In this document: positions 1-9,522 of the stretch, one piece after another
Numbering within the stretch: position 1 is the stretch's first letter
How the letters are laid out: the number at the start of each line of letters is the position of its first letter
Assembly: GCF_025567465.1 (NCBI RefSeq)
Contig: NZ_JAOQKI010000012.1
Coordinates: 16,918-80,917, forward strand
Source of the DNA: Roseburia_C amylophila
GTDB lineage: Bacteria; Bacillota; Clostridia; Lachnospirales; Lachnospiraceae
DNA length: 64,000 nucleotides
Direction: 5' to 3'
Position numbers and translations under genes: made by a program
Notes under the pieces: generated by a model
The model's input: only the letters and a program-made list of their open reading frames with translations
Told to the model about the DNA's origin: nothing
The model's database searches: none

Positions 1-2
1 AA

Positions 3-1169
3 AAAGAATTTTCCTATCTGCCGTGGGAAAAAAGGAATAAAAAAATTGTTCTGATAACAAAACAGTTTATCGGAAGACAGCATGCACCGACGGAAATAAC
101 ATTGCAGATGAACCGTTATTTAAAGGAACTGGGTTACGAAGTGGTATTATATGTCGCCTATATGCCAAATCGGAATACAGCACCGTTGTGGTATAAGCAG
201 TGTCTGTGGAATAATTTTATGAATACAGCCGGAGCATTTCAGGGCGAGATAGAAGGAGAGGAACTGAAGGGTTATAATCTGCTTTTTACAGAAGAACATT
301 ATCCGGAACAGCTTTATGATGCGGCGGAAATGATATGGCAGGAAGCACCTGAGTGGGTGCTTGAAATCGGTGATAAAACAATATTGGCTGATTTGTGCCG
401 ACAGTTCACTACCGTATTAACCAGAAGGTGCGTTAAGACAATTCCTGTGACCAATGCACCGATTATCGTACTGGCTTTGGATTATACCATGGCGGAAGAA
501 AGACGATATCAGAGCTGGCTGAAACCGTACCAGCAGTTTGTGAAAGTAAAACATTCCATTGTGGGAAATACAGTGGTTGTGGAAAAAGAGAAGAAAGAAA
601 ATTATGGCATCCCAGAAGACAAGTTCGTAATTTTACTGGTGGGAAACCGGCTGGTGCAGGAAGTAACAGAGGATTTTCTTAAGACGATTTATACGATGCT
701 AGAGGAAAATCCAAAAGCAGTACTGGCGGTCATTGGAAATTGCGAGGCACTGGAAAAAAGGATAGCAGAAGCATATCGGGAGCGTTTTTATTTCCTTGGA
801 TATACCGAAGAATTACAGAAAACCATGACCATAGGAGATTTGTTTTTGAACCCGCCAAGACAGGGCGGCGGTACCGGAGCCCTGTATGCAATTTTACAGG
901 AAATTCCGGTAGTGACACTGGACAACTGCGATGTGCAGGTAAATGTGGGCAAGGTATTCACCTGTGATTCTATTGAGTTGATGGTAAATCTGGTACATCA
1001 ATATTGTGAAGATAAAGGATTCATGGAGAAGAAGAAGGAAGCATGCCGCAGAAAAGCAGAGGAAATTCTTGCAGTAGATGAAAAAGAAAACTATCGAAGG
1101 TTATGTGAATTTGTGGAAACTTATACAATAAGGCAGGAAAAGCAGGTACAGCATCCGGACGGGAGATAA
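3..1169 (+). CDS. Glycosyltransferase, GT-B type (5' end outside window)
   Basis: The reading frame is open from base 3, before the first internal ATG at 102, so the gene starts upstream of the window and its N-terminus is missing. The visible N-terminal part (KKIVLITKQFIGRQHAPT, then a predicted helix) looks like the first Rossmann strand of a GT-B enzyme. Around residues 170-290 of the frame from 102 lies a glycosyltransferase group 1-like C-terminal domain: a strand ending LLVGNRL, then FYFLGYTEEL, then a glycine-rich stretch NPPRQGGGTGALYA where nucleotide sugar is normally bound. The stop is one base before the next start, so the two genes are translationally linked. The sugar donor cannot be read from the sequence. 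It could transfer one residue of the glycan made by this island. Confidence 0.75.
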   Translation, partial: KEFSYLPWEKRNKKIVLITKQFIGRQHAPTEITLQMNRYLKELGYEVVLYVAYMPNRNTAPLWYKQCLWNNFMNTAGAFQGEIEGEELKGYNLLFTEEHYPEQLYDAAEMIWQEAPEWVLEIGDKTILADLCRQFTTVLTRRCVKTIPVTNAPIIVLALDYTMAEERRYQSWLKPYQQFVKVKHSIVGNTVVVEKEKKENYGIPEDKFVILLVGNRLVQEVTEDFLKTIYTMLEENPKAVLAVIGNCEALEKRIAEAYRERFYFLGYTEELQKTMTIGDLFLNPPRQGGGTGALYAILQEIPVVTLDNCDVQVNVGKVFTCDSIELMVNLVHQYCEDKGFMEKKKEACRRKAEEILAVDEKENYRRLCEFVETYTIRQEKQVQHPDGR

Positions 1170-1170
1170 C

Positions 1171-2430
1171 ATGGAGCATAGAATAAGAGAAGCGAAAGGG
1201 ACAATTTTAATCTATAAGGGAGAACCAATCTGCTATAACATTTTAAATACATTTGCAGAGCAACTGGGAGAAGCGTTGCAGAGGCTTGGAGAAGAGGTAG
1301 AATATTTTGATGTGAAGCAGAGCGGCGAAGCAGCTCTGGCAGCTTATGCAGGAAAAACATATCAGGCGGTAATTGGCTTTCAGAGTTATCTTTTTGATAT
1401 TTATCTTCCGAAGGCAGGCATTTATTTACATGATTTGATAAAGGGACCAAAAATAAATTTCCAGTTTGACCATCCAATCTGGATGAAGAATCATTATATC
1501 AGAATGCCGGAGCATTGCTATAGTGCAACCCATGACAGAAATTATGCGGCATTTATAGAAAAGTATTATCCGAGAATTGCAGGAAGTTCCATTATCTTTC
1601 CGGGAGGTTGTGAGAAGGCAGCAGGAGAGAATGGAAAACAGGAAGCAGAGCGGAATTTGAGGGGAGCGCAGGATAAAAAGGAATATCAGATATCCTTTAT
1701 TGGCACCTATACGGACTATCGGAGTTATCTGCCACTGATCAGAAATAGCCAGGGAATCATTAAAAAGATAGCAGCCCATTTTCTGTTTCGGATGAAACAG
1801 CACCCGGAAGAGACTGCGGAGAAAGCATTGGAAGAATCCTTACGAAAAGATGGAATTGTACTATCGGATGAAGAATTTTTAGAAGTATTAGATGGCGTCA
1901 AGCCAATGATTTATTGCATCATGTCCTATTACCGGGAAAAAGCAGTAAAGGTAATTTTGGAAGCAGGCATTACACTGGAAGTATTCGGGGACAGTTGGAA
2001 GAAGAGCCCGTTTGGGGATTCACCATATCTTCGTATCCATGAAGCGGTGGATATGAGAGAAAGCCTTGAAGTCATGGAAAAAAGCCTTATATCTTTTAAT
2101 GTGATGGCCTGGCATAAGGATGGATTTACGGAACGGATTGCAAACAGCATGTTACAGCATAGCGTGGTACTTACCGATGAAAGCACTTATCTGAAAGAGC
2201 AGTTTACAGATGGGAAAGATATTCTCATGTACCGGTTGAATGAACTTTATAAGATTCCGGAACTGCTTACGGATTATCTGGAAGGGGCAGGAAGAGATAA
2301 CCTGCAGATGATTGCAGAGAATGCTTACAGGAAAGCAAAGGAAAATTATACCTGGGAGCAGAGTGCGAAAAAGCTTCTTGCATTTATTGATGAAATAGAT
2401 GCCAAGGAAAGAAAATGCAGTGAAAAGTGA
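1171..2430 (+). CDS. CgeB-like glycosyltransferase family protein
   Basis: The 419-residue protein starts at ATG 1171, one base after the preceding stop, with GGGAG just upstream. It has no signal peptide or membrane segment, so it is cytosolic. The C-terminal third (about residues 280-410) has the CgeB/glycosyltransferase group 1 pattern: FGDSW, then a helix, SLISFNVMAW, then ERIANSMLQHSVVLTD and a DGKDILMY strand, followed by a helical tail with ENYTWE. The N-terminal half contains HDLIKGPKINFQFDHP, resembling the acceptor-domain fold of DUF3880 relatives. It is distantly similar in layout to the two DUF3880 proteins at 2935 and 22124. The role is inferred as a transferase in flagellar or surface glycan assembly; the substrate is unknown. 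Confidence 0.7.
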   Translation: MEHRIREAKGTILIYKGEPICYNILNTFAEQLGEALQRLGEEVEYFDVKQSGEAALAAYAGKTYQAVIGFQSYLFDIYLPKAGIYLHDLIKGPKINFQFDHPIWMKNHYIRMPEHCYSATHDRNYAAFIEKYYPRIAGSSIIFPGGCEKAAGENGKQEAERNLRGAQDKKEYQISFIGTYTDYRSYLPLIRNSQGIIKKIAAHFLFRMKQHPEETAEKALEESLRKDGIVLSDEEFLEVLDGVKPMIYCIMSYYREKAVKVILEAGITLEVFGDSWKKSPFGDSPYLRIHEAVDMRESLEVMEKSLISFNVMAWHKDGFTERIANSMLQHSVVLTDESTYLKEQFTDGKDILMYRLNELYKIPELLTDYLEGAGRDNLQMIAENAYRKAKENYTWEQSAKKLLAFIDEIDAKERKCSEK

Positions 2431-2512
2431 AAATACTCTTGTGAAAATGAAGGAATGAACCGATATACATTCTATAGAAAGGCGGCACAGGATGTGCCAG
2501 GGTGAAAATATC

Positions 2513-2878
2513 ATGGAAGATAATAGAAGAGAAGAAAAAGAAGCGTTAAAAGTATTGACGGAGTACAGCCCGAAATTATTAAAATCTATGAGAAATGTAA
2601 TGGAAGAATTACATGGAAATCGTCAGCCGGATACCGATGAATATCTTTTGAGCATTATCAAAGGTATGAACTGGGAAATTCAGGTCTTAAATGGAACAAT
2701 GGACTATCTCAATGAAATCGAGCAGCTTATTGATAAGCAGGCAGCAAATGCTCTGTTTGTAAATTTCAGCAAAATATATCAGAAAAAAGATGATGAGAAG
2801 CTTGCAGAAGTCTTTGAGAAGGACATGATACCATTCTTTGAAAAACTGGAAGAAGTAGCCAAAGTTAAGATGAATTAA
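2513..2878 (+). CDS. Small helical protein of unknown function in glycan island
   Basis: The product is about 121 residues, almost wholly predicted alpha-helical, and highly charged (EDNRREEKEALK at the start). It has no cysteine cluster, membrane segment or recognised catalytic motif. Two starts are possible: ATG 2492 with AAAGGCGG 7 bases upstream, and ATG 2513 with AGGGTG 8 bases upstream; I prefer 2513 because the natural-looking N-terminus begins there. An intrinsic terminator follows directly, so it closes the first transcription unit of the visible island. Size and helix content recall FliS-type or chaperone-like adaptors, but there is no motif to support that and no function is assigned. 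Confidence 0.6.
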   Translation: MEDNRREEKEALKVLTEYSPKLLKSMRNVMEELHGNRQPDTDEYLLSIIKGMNWEIQVLNGTMDYLNEIEQLIDKQAANALFVNFSKIYQKKDDEKLAEVFEKDMIPFFEKLEEVAKVKMN

Positions 2879-2884
2879 AAAACT

Positions 2885-2912
2885 ACTGATATCGAAAGGT
2901 ATCAGTGTTTTT
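2885..2912 (+). terminator. Intrinsic terminator
   Basis: ACTGATATC / GGTATCAGT form a 9-bp stem with a GAAA tetraloop, followed by GTTTTT. It lies 7 bases after the stop of the small helical protein and 23 bases before the next start, so termination is probably partial or the next gene has its own start signal. Confidence 0.75.
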
Positions 2913-2934
2913 CGTTGCAAAGCAGGAGAGAACG

Positions 2935-4077
2935 ATGAAAATATTATTCTGGCAATGGCATTCTTTTATGGGAAAAGGAATGGAACGTGCGTTACACAGA
3001 TTGAATATTGCTTATGATACCTTCTTTTATCAGATGAATGACTGGGAATCGGATGATCGGTTTGCAGAGCAGTTGGAAAAGAGGATTTCGCAGCAGGCGT
3101 ATGATGCAGTGATCTCTATAAATTTTAATCCGGCTATTTCTGATGTATGCCAGAATCATAAACTGCCTTATCGTGCGTGGGTCTATGATTCTCCGATTCA
3201 TATCCGCAATGTACAGGCGCTGAAGAATTCCTATACAAAAGTGTATTTTTTTGACCATGGACAGGCAGAAGAATATCAAAGACAGGGAATCAATGCCGGC
3301 TATTTGCCACTGGCAGCAGATGTGGAAACATTTTATCCGGTTGCAGTTACAGAAGTCGATAAAAAGGAATATGGAGCAGAGATTTCACTGGTAGGAAAAT
3401 TATATCAGACTGTCTATCCACAGTATATGGCACCTTTGAAAGAGTATGACAGAGGATATTTGGAAGGTGTGATTGCGGCTCAGAAAAAAGTATATGGCGG
3501 CTATTTCCTGCCGGATTTTATAACGGATGATTTGATTCAGAACATGAATGCAGTTTATCAGAAACAGTGGAATGGAGAGATTACGGTAAATCATCGTGAA
3601 ATTGAATTTTTGCTGGCCAGTGAGATTACACGAAGAGAGCGGCAGGAAATATTAACGCTTCTTTCCAATCATTTTGATGTAGCACTCTATTCCGGAGAAC
3701 AGGATGTAGCCATACCAAAGATAAGAAAGAAGAATTATATCGATTATTATACCCAGATGCCAAAAGCATTTAAATGCTCCAAAGTGAATCTTAATATTTC
3801 GCTGAAAACAATCCGGACAGGAATTCCACTGCGTATACTTGATATTCTTGCCAGTGGTGGATTTGTGATTTCAAACTTTCAGGAAGAGTTGGCAGAGTAC
3901 TTCCGGCTGGGAGAAGAAATGGTTACTTATGGAGATTTAGAGGAACTTTATTATCTGGTGAATTACTATTTGCAGCATGAGGAAGAACGAAAAGAGATTG
4001 CAGCCAGAGGTTTACAGCGGGTAAAAGATGATTTTCGATTTGAAGAACGGATGAAAGTAATACTTGAGGACTTATAG
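2935..4077 (+). CDS. DUF3880 / CgeB family glycosyltransferase
   Basis: The protein has 380 residues from ATG 2935, chosen because AGGAGAG lies 6 bases upstream; an in-frame upstream start would fall inside the terminator hairpin. The N-terminal region (MKILFWQWHSFMGKGMERAL, then AVISINFNP and a YDSPIHIRN segment) matches the DUF3880 domain that precedes CgeB-type glycosyltransferase domains. The C-terminal part carries NLNISLKTIRTGIPLRILD, ASGGFVISNFQEEL and a LEELYYLVNYYL helix, typical of the glycosyltransferase group 1 fold. It is paralogous to the gene at 22124 that ends the island (compare SGLPLRIFDVLGAGGF there). Predicted cytosolic sugar transferase; donor unknown. Confidence 0.75.
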   Translation: MKILFWQWHSFMGKGMERALHRLNIAYDTFFYQMNDWESDDRFAEQLEKRISQQAYDAVISINFNPAISDVCQNHKLPYRAWVYDSPIHIRNVQALKNSYTKVYFFDHGQAEEYQRQGINAGYLPLAADVETFYPVAVTEVDKKEYGAEISLVGKLYQTVYPQYMAPLKEYDRGYLEGVIAAQKKVYGGYFLPDFITDDLIQNMNAVYQKQWNGEITVNHREIEFLLASEITRRERQEILTLLSNHFDVALYSGEQDVAIPKIRKKNYIDYYTQMPKAFKCSKVNLNISLKTIRTGIPLRILDILASGGFVISNFQEELAEYFRLGEEMVTYGDLEELYYLVNYYLQHEEERKEIAARGLQRVKDDFRFEERMKVILEDL

Positions 4078-4078
4078 C

Positions 4079-5140
4079 ATGAGAAAAATTTCTGTATGTA
4101 TCATTACAAAAAATGAATCAGAAAAATTGAAAAAATGCCTGAAACATCTGACGGGATATGGCTTTGAAATTGTTGTGGTAGATACCGGCTCTACGGATGA
4201 TACGGTTGCCATGGCAAAAAAATATGCAGATAAAGTATGCTATTTCAGCTGGTGCAATGATTTCTCCGCAGCACGGAATTATGCATTGACTCTGGCGTCC
4301 AATGACATTGTTATGATGATAGACAGTGATGAATATTTACAGGAAATAGATACAGGCGAGCTGGAAAATTTGTTAAAGCAGCATCCTTCTATGGTAGGGC
4401 GAATCAAAAGAATTAACCGCGTTTCCGTAGGAGAGCAGGAAACAGAATACATAGAACGGATTAACCGGATATTCTCCAGACAGCAATATGAATATTCGGG
4501 CAGTATCCACGAACAGGTTACAGCAAAAAATAAAGAAGAGTATGAAACCTACCTTGCTCCGGTTGTTATCTTGCATGATGGTTATGAAGGCACCGAAGAG
4601 GAGCGGAGGAAAAAAGCAGAACGTAATCTGAAGTTATTGTTAAAAGAGTTGGAGAACCATCCGGATGATACTTATTTCATGTATCAGATTGGAAAAAGCT
4701 ATTATATGGCAGAGGATTATGAAGAAGCAATCCGGTATTTTGAAAAAGCATTGGGCTATGACTTGAATCCAAAGCTGGAATATGTAATTGACATGGTAGA
4801 AAGCTATGGATACGCACTTTTGAATACCGGGCGGGTTGAAACGGCATTGCAGTTTCAGGGGATTTATGAAGAGTTTGGAGACTGTGCGGATTTCAAGTTT
4901 CTGATGGGACTCATCTATATGAATAATGAACGTTACGAAGAAGCAGTAGCTGAGTTCTTAAAGGCAACGGAGTATAAGAGCGCACGGATGACAGGAACAA
5001 ATTCTTATCTGGCATATTACAATGCAGGCGTAATCCGGGAGTGCCTCGGAGACATCGGACAGGCACTGGAATATTACCGGAAATGCGGAGATTATGCAAA
5101 AGCACAGGAGAGAATCAGGGCATGTTCAAAGGGTGAATAG
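4079..5140 (+). CDS. Family 2 glycosyltransferase with TPR tail
   Basis: The start is taken at ATG 4079 (GAGGA 8 bases upstream, one base after the previous stop); an in-frame TTG at 4064 lacks a site. Residues 1-95 are a GT-A family 2 domain: ISVCIITKNES, VVDTGSTDDT, the NDFSAARNYAL element, and an MIDSDEY metal-binding DxD-type motif. From about residue 175 the protein changes to tetratricopeptide-type helices (YFMYQIGKSYYMAEDYEEAI, then FKFLMGLIYMNNERYEEAV). This GT2-TPR layout is common in Clostridia for glycosylation of surface proteins, the TPRs probably contacting the protein or partner enzymes. It is part of the co-directional island. Confidence 0.85.
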   Translation: MRKISVCIITKNESEKLKKCLKHLTGYGFEIVVVDTGSTDDTVAMAKKYADKVCYFSWCNDFSAARNYALTLASNDIVMMIDSDEYLQEIDTGELENLLKQHPSMVGRIKRINRVSVGEQETEYIERINRIFSRQQYEYSGSIHEQVTAKNKEEYETYLAPVVILHDGYEGTEEERRKKAERNLKLLLKELENHPDDTYFMYQIGKSYYMAEDYEEAIRYFEKALGYDLNPKLEYVIDMVESYGYALLNTGRVETALQFQGIYEEFGDCADFKFLMGLIYMNNERYEEAVAEFLKATEYKSARMTGTNSYLAYYNAGVIRECLGDIGQALEYYRKCGDYAKAQERIRACSKGE

Positions 5141-5161
5141 ATACAAAGGAGAATGAGAACT

Positions 5162-5887
5162 ATGAAGGCTATTTTATTGGCTGCAGGACGGGGAACCAGA
5201 ATAGCGAGAAATGTTGAAATGGTGCCAAAGTCAACTTTGCCGATAGATGGAGAACCATTGATTCGGCGTTCCGTAGCATTGCTTCAGAAAGCTGGAATGC
5301 AGTGTATTGTATGTACCGGATATAAAGAAGAAAAGGTAAAAGAAGCATTAGAAGGAATGGAAAAAATTACATATTGCTACAATCCTTTTTTTGATGTTAC
5401 AAACAGCCTTGCAAGTCTTTGGTTTGCAAGAGAAGAGATGGATGATGATCTGATTATCATGAATGCAGATGTGTTCTTTACTGAAAAGATATTAACTGCA
5501 CTGCTTAAAGATAAAAGAAGTCCGGTTATGGCAATCGACCGTTCCCGGGTGCAGGAGGGGGATTATTTTTTTAAGACGGCATGGAATGGCCGAATTGAAA
5601 AGTATGGAAAGGGACTTCCGATTGAATTGCGCAGCTGCGAATATGTAGGTATGGCAAAAGTGGAAAAGAGTTTTCTGCCCTTATTTAAAAAACGTATGGA
5701 GGAAATGATTCGAAGCCAGCAGCATAGTGCCTGGTGGGAAAATGTATTATATTCCTTTACGGATCAGAAAGAACAGGATATTTATACCGTGGATGTGGAC
5801 GGTAAGTTCTGGGCAGAAATAGATTATTTTGATGATTATGAAAGAATTATAGATTATGTTGCACATACAAGAGAAAGTAGGAAATAA
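5162..5887 (+). CDS. LicC-like sugar/choline-phosphate nucleotidyltransferase
   Basis: The 241-residue protein is of the NTP_transferase superfamily. The nucleotide-binding signature is AAGRGTRI at the N-terminus followed by PKSTLPIDGEPLI; the Mg-binding aspartate is in MNADVFF. The short size, the NSLASLWFA segment and the C-terminal WAEIDYFDDYERI closely follow the LicC / phosphocholine cytidylyltransferase group rather than the longer glucose-1-phosphate enzymes. ATG 5162 is preferred to ATG 5153 because AAAGGAG at 5145-5151 then sits 10 bases away rather than 1. With LicD (19396) and a HisC-like PLP enzyme (18360) in the same island, it may make a CDP-activated amino alcohol. The true substrate is inferred only. 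Confidence 0.75.
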   Translation: MKAILLAAGRGTRIARNVEMVPKSTLPIDGEPLIRRSVALLQKAGMQCIVCTGYKEEKVKEALEGMEKITYCYNPFFDVTNSLASLWFAREEMDDDLIIMNADVFFTEKILTALLKDKRSPVMAIDRSRVQEGDYFFKTAWNGRIEKYGKGLPIELRSCEYVGMAKVEKSFLPLFKKRMEEMIRSQQHSAWWENVLYSFTDQKEQDIYTVDVDGKFWAEIDYFDDYERIIDYVAHTRESRK

Positions 5888-5888
5888 G

Positions 5889-7094
5889 ATGAGTAAACTG
5901 CCTTTGGTATCAATTGTAATTCCTGTTTATAATGGGGGCAATTATTTAAAAGAAGCAGTTGATAGTGCGTTAAATCAGACGTACCGTAATATTGAGATAC
6001 TGGTTGTAAATGATGGCTCAAAGGATGATGGAAAAACAGAAGCAATTGCATTGTCTTATGGAGATAAGATACGCTACCTGAAGAAAGAAAATGGTGGTGT
6101 GGCGAGCGCACTGAATATGGGAATTAGAAATATGAAGGGAGAATATTTTTCCTGGCTGTCACACGATGATTTATATTATCCGGAGAAGATAGAAAAGGAA
6201 ATGCAGGCAGTACAGTCGCTTGCGGATAAGACAACAGTAGTGCAATGTGAATATGATTTTTATGATATGGCATCCGGGAGCCTTACTACGACAAATTTTC
6301 ATAAATATTACACGTTAGAACAGATTACCAATTCTGTATTCAGTGTATTACAGTTACAGATACATGCCTGCGGAGCACTGATACATCGGGACAATTTTAC
6401 CCGGGCAGGCTGTTTTGATGAAACAATTTATACAGTACAGGATATAGAACTATGGTTTCGTATGTTAAGAAATCGTAAATCCTGTTTTGTTCCGGAAGCA
6501 CTGTTTCGGGTAAGAGAACATGTGGCAGCAGGCTCAAGAACCATACCGTCTTATTATGCGGAGACATGTGCACTGTATATAAGACTGATAAAGAAAATGA
6601 GTTTGACAGAAATGGAGCGTGTATTCGGTTCGGCATGGCGTTTTCTTGTACGTATGATAGCTTTTATAAAGAGCTACAATGGCGATACTTCTGAGATAGA
6701 AAAAAGGCTTGCCGAATGCAGTCCGAATGATTCTGACAATAGAAACCGCAAGATATTAGCGGAAAAACTTCAGAAGAACCGGAAAAGAATTGTGATATTT
6801 GGTGCAGGACAGTATGGGGTAAGAATGCATTATGAACTTCTGAAGAGGGGAATAGAGGCAGAACTGTTTTTAGATAACAGCACCGAAAAGGACCAGAAGA
6901 TAATAGATGGATTGCCTTGTCAATTACCGGAAACGGTACTTGATGATAAGGATAATATTATGGTTGTAGTGGCTCTCAGAAATTGCCAGAGTGCGCTGGA
7001 ACAATTGCAAAAGCTTGGCTTTACCAATATCATAATCCGGCAGGAGATTGATGGAATATTAACAGATAGAAGCAGGAAACAGGTGAAAGTATGA
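5889..7094 (+). CDS. Family 2 glycosyltransferase fused to Rossmann-like (GAGxYG) domain
   Basis: It starts at ATG 5889, one base after the previous stop. The first 240 residues are a GT2 domain: VSIVIPVYNGGNYLKEAVD, VVNDGSKDD, KENGGVASALN and the WLSHDD acidic motif. After a helical linker, residues from about 300 hold a second domain beginning IVIFGAGQYGVRM with a later LFLDNSTEK turn, like the N-terminal Rossmann-like half of PglD/WbbJ-neighbour proteins that bind nucleotide or nucleotide sugar. The same module occurs at the C-terminus of the paralogue at 8263 and at the N-terminus of the three radical SAM proteins nearby. The stop overlaps the next ATG (ATGA), so expression is coupled. 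Confidence 0.85.
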   Translation: MSKLPLVSIVIPVYNGGNYLKEAVDSALNQTYRNIEILVVNDGSKDDGKTEAIALSYGDKIRYLKKENGGVASALNMGIRNMKGEYFSWLSHDDLYYPEKIEKEMQAVQSLADKTTVVQCEYDFYDMASGSLTTTNFHKYYTLEQITNSVFSVLQLQIHACGALIHRDNFTRAGCFDETIYTVQDIELWFRMLRNRKSCFVPEALFRVREHVAAGSRTIPSYYAETCALYIRLIKKMSLTEMERVFGSAWRFLVRMIAFIKSYNGDTSEIEKRLAECSPNDSDNRNRKILAEKLQKNRKRIVIFGAGQYGVRMHYELLKRGIEAELFLDNSTEKDQKIIDGLPCQLPETVLDDKDNIMVVVALRNCQSALEQLQKLGFTNIIIRQEIDGILTDRSRKQVKV

Positions 7095-8245
7095 AGTGGA
7101 CAAATAAAGGACACGAATTTGATGCAGTTTATCAGAATATAGAAAAAAAGGATAAATTCTATTTATTCGGAGCTGGTGAATATGGAGAAGCAGTTTATCA
7201 GGAATTAGAAGATAAGCTTCCGATTGCCGGTTTTATTGATAACAATCCGGAAAAGCAAAAAGAAAATTATCTGGGACAGCATGTATATGGTTTAGAGGAA
7301 ATTGATAATGAAAATGCCGGAATTATTATAACAGTATCACCTTATACCAGAAAGCCGCTGATACAGCAGCTGATGACCAGTGGATATGTTTATAATCAGG
7401 ACTTTTTTACAATGGAAATCTTCATGTCCGTTTATTTTGCATATCAGAGAGAAGAATTGTATATTCCATCCATTTCTTTTCTGCCGAGCACAAAATGTAA
7501 TTTAAATTGTGAAGCATGTCTGAATTTTACACCATATATGAAAGAGCCAATGGTTCGTTCCTGGGAGATTGTGAAGGCAGATGTAGACATGTTTTTCCGG
7601 TGTGTGGATTATATTATGCTATTCCATATCAGCGGTGGAGAGCCATTCTTATATCCGCATCTGGCACAGTTGATAGAGTATATCGGAGAAAATTACAGAC
7701 ATAAAGTTCATTTCCTGCGAACAGTAACAAACGGAACTGTTTTGCCGAAAAAGGAGATACTGGAAGCCTGTAGAAAATATAATGTGGATGTTACCTTAGA
7801 TGATTATAGGGAGGCTGTTCCGGCATCGGAAGAGAGATTTCAGGAGATTCAGAAGCTGTTTAAAGAATATGGAATCGTATATGAAATAAACAAGGTTGAC
7901 AACTGGATTGATCTTGCACCGATGACAACAGACCATAGTGACTGGAGTGAACTGCGCCTGCAGAAGTGGTTTGAAGGATGTCATGTTCCGTGGCAGGAGC
8001 TGCGCGGTGAAAAAATATACAGTTGTAATTATGCCAGTTATGCAGTTGTAGCAGGATTTATGGAAGAACAGGAAGATGAAGTATTTGATTTGAAAAAATA
8101 TGACAGAAGCCGAATGAAAGAACTGATGGAATTCCGTATGGGCTATAATGAAAAGGGATATGTGGAATTCTGTAAAAGATGCAGCGGTTATGTCGATATC
8201 AATGATCATATTGTATCACCTGCAAAGCAAAAAGAAAGAAGTTAG
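7091..8245 (+). CDS. Radical SAM protein with N-terminal Rossmann-like domain (copy 1)
   Basis: The 384-residue product has residues 20-100 as a GAGxYG Rossmann-like module (FYLFGAGEYGEA, then FIDNNPEK). The radical SAM core follows, with the [4Fe-4S] ligands C136-x3-C140-x2-C143 in CNLNCEAC and the SAM-binding SGGEPFLY at 181-188. C-terminal cysteines (EGCHVPW, YSCNY, FCKRC) look like an auxiliary cluster or SPASM/twitch-type region. It must act on the cytoplasmic side, with reductant. The position between two GT2 genes that carry the same Rossmann module suggests it modifies a sugar or nucleotide sugar used by those transferases; reaction unknown. It overlaps the upstream stop by 4 bases. 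Confidence 0.85.
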   Translation: MKWTNKGHEFDAVYQNIEKKDKFYLFGAGEYGEAVYQELEDKLPIAGFIDNNPEKQKENYLGQHVYGLEEIDNENAGIIITVSPYTRKPLIQQLMTSGYVYNQDFFTMEIFMSVYFAYQREELYIPSISFLPSTKCNLNCEACLNFTPYMKEPMVRSWEIVKADVDMFFRCVDYIMLFHISGGEPFLYPHLAQLIEYIGENYRHKVHFLRTVTNGTVLPKKEILEACRKYNVDVTLDDYREAVPASEERFQEIQKLFKEYGIVYEINKVDNWIDLAPMTTDHSDWSELRLQKWFEGCHVPWQELRGEKIYSCNYASYAVVAGFMEEQEDEVFDLKKYDRSRMKELMEFRMGYNEKGYVEFCKRCSGYVDINDHIVSPAKQKERS

Positions 8246-8262
8246 GTCAGGAGGCAGAAAAA

Positions 8263-9522
8263 GTGGAAAAGCCAATAGTGTCAATTGTGATTCCAGTTTA
8301 TAACGGAGCAAATTATATGAAGGAGGCAATTGATAGCGCATTAAATCAGACTTATCCGAATTGCGAGGTAATTGTTGTAAATGATGGTTCAAATGATAAT
8401 GGAGCCACTGAGAAAATTGCATTATCCTATGGGGATAGAATCCGCTATATCAAAAAAGAAAATGGTGGAGTAGCAACCGCGGTAAACAGAGGAATAAAGG
8501 AGATGAAGGGTGAGTATTTTTCCTGGTTGTCTCATGATGATTATTATTATCCGCAGAAAATAGAAAAACAGATAGAAGCCATTGAAAAATCCGGAGATAA
8601 GACAGCAATTGCCCATTCTAATTTTGATTTTTTAAATATGACAACAGGAGAAAAAACCAGTGTGGACTGGCTGAAACAATATGATATGCAGCAACTGACG
8701 AACAGTAATTTTGCACCGGTTTTCCTGTGTATTCATGGTTGCAGTATCCTGATTCATAAAAGCCATTTTGAAAGAGTCGGCTTATACGATCCGGAACTGA
8801 TTGCAACACAGGATTCTGTATTTTTGTTTCATGTAATGAGGGGACAGAAATCTGTATTTGTGCCGGAGAGTCTTTTTGTGGGAAGAATTCATGGAGAGCA
8901 GGGCAGCCAGACTTTGGCATGTCACAGACCGGAATATAATAAAATGTTTGAAAATTTCTGTGAATGGCTGACAGATGATGAAAAGATAAATATGTGTGGA
9001 AGTGTATTTAACTTTTATTACAGATTATATGTTTTGTTGAAACAGAGTCCGAAGGCGGATACCATATTGGGATATCTTAAGGATAAGCTGCTGGCATTTG
9101 TAGAGGATGAAATAATGTCAGATGGAACAGGAGATATGAATCTCCTGTTCCCGGAATGGAAGGATAAAGGGGTAGATAGAATATGTTTGTTTGGCGCAGG
9201 GGATTATGGGAAAAGAATGCTGAATGAATTACAGTTGAGAGGATTTTTGGTACATTCTTATATTGATAATGATGAGAAAAAATGGAACACAAGAATCTGT
9301 GGTATTCCATGCTATGGAATGGATTATCTGGTGAAACATCAGGAGCATACAGCGGTTATTGTGTCTGCACTGGCAGAAGATGAGATAAAACTTCAACTGA
9401 AAAAAAACAACATAAAATACATAAAAAAATATTCAGAGATATACAAAAAATTATTCTATTGTGAGCCATTAAAATCAGTATTAAAGGAGAATTTGAAACA
9501 TGAGCATGAAGTGGAAGCATAA
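8263..9522 (+). CDS. Family 2 glycosyltransferase fused to Rossmann-like domain (paralogue)
   Basis: It starts with GTG 8263, supported by CAGGAGG 7-8 bases upstream; no in-frame ATG lies before the conserved VSIVIPVYNGANY. The GT2 domain has VVNDGSNDN, KENGGVATAVN and WLSHDDYYYP, strongly similar to the protein at 5889 (clear duplication). The C-terminal domain begins RICLFGAGDYGKRM and continues with SYIDNDEKK, the shared module. Its coding end overlaps the start of the next radical SAM gene by 23 bases, so the two are almost certainly co-translated. Predicted cytosolic sugar transferase working with the neighbouring radical SAM enzymes. Confidence 0.85.
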   Translation: MEKPIVSIVIPVYNGANYMKEAIDSALNQTYPNCEVIVVNDGSNDNGATEKIALSYGDRIRYIKKENGGVATAVNRGIKEMKGEYFSWLSHDDYYYPQKIEKQIEAIEKSGDKTAIAHSNFDFLNMTTGEKTSVDWLKQYDMQQLTNSNFAPVFLCIHGCSILIHKSHFERVGLYDPELIATQDSVFLFHVMRGQKSVFVPESLFVGRIHGEQGSQTLACHRPEYNKMFENFCEWLTDDEKINMCGSVFNFYYRLYVLLKQSPKADTILGYLKDKLLAFVEDEIMSDGTGDMNLLFPEWKDKGVDRICLFGAGDYGKRMLNELQLRGFLVHSYIDNDEKKWNTRICGIPCYGMDYLVKHQEHTAVIVSALAEDEIKLQLKKNNIKYIKKYSEIYKKLFYCEPLKSVLKENLKHEHEVEA

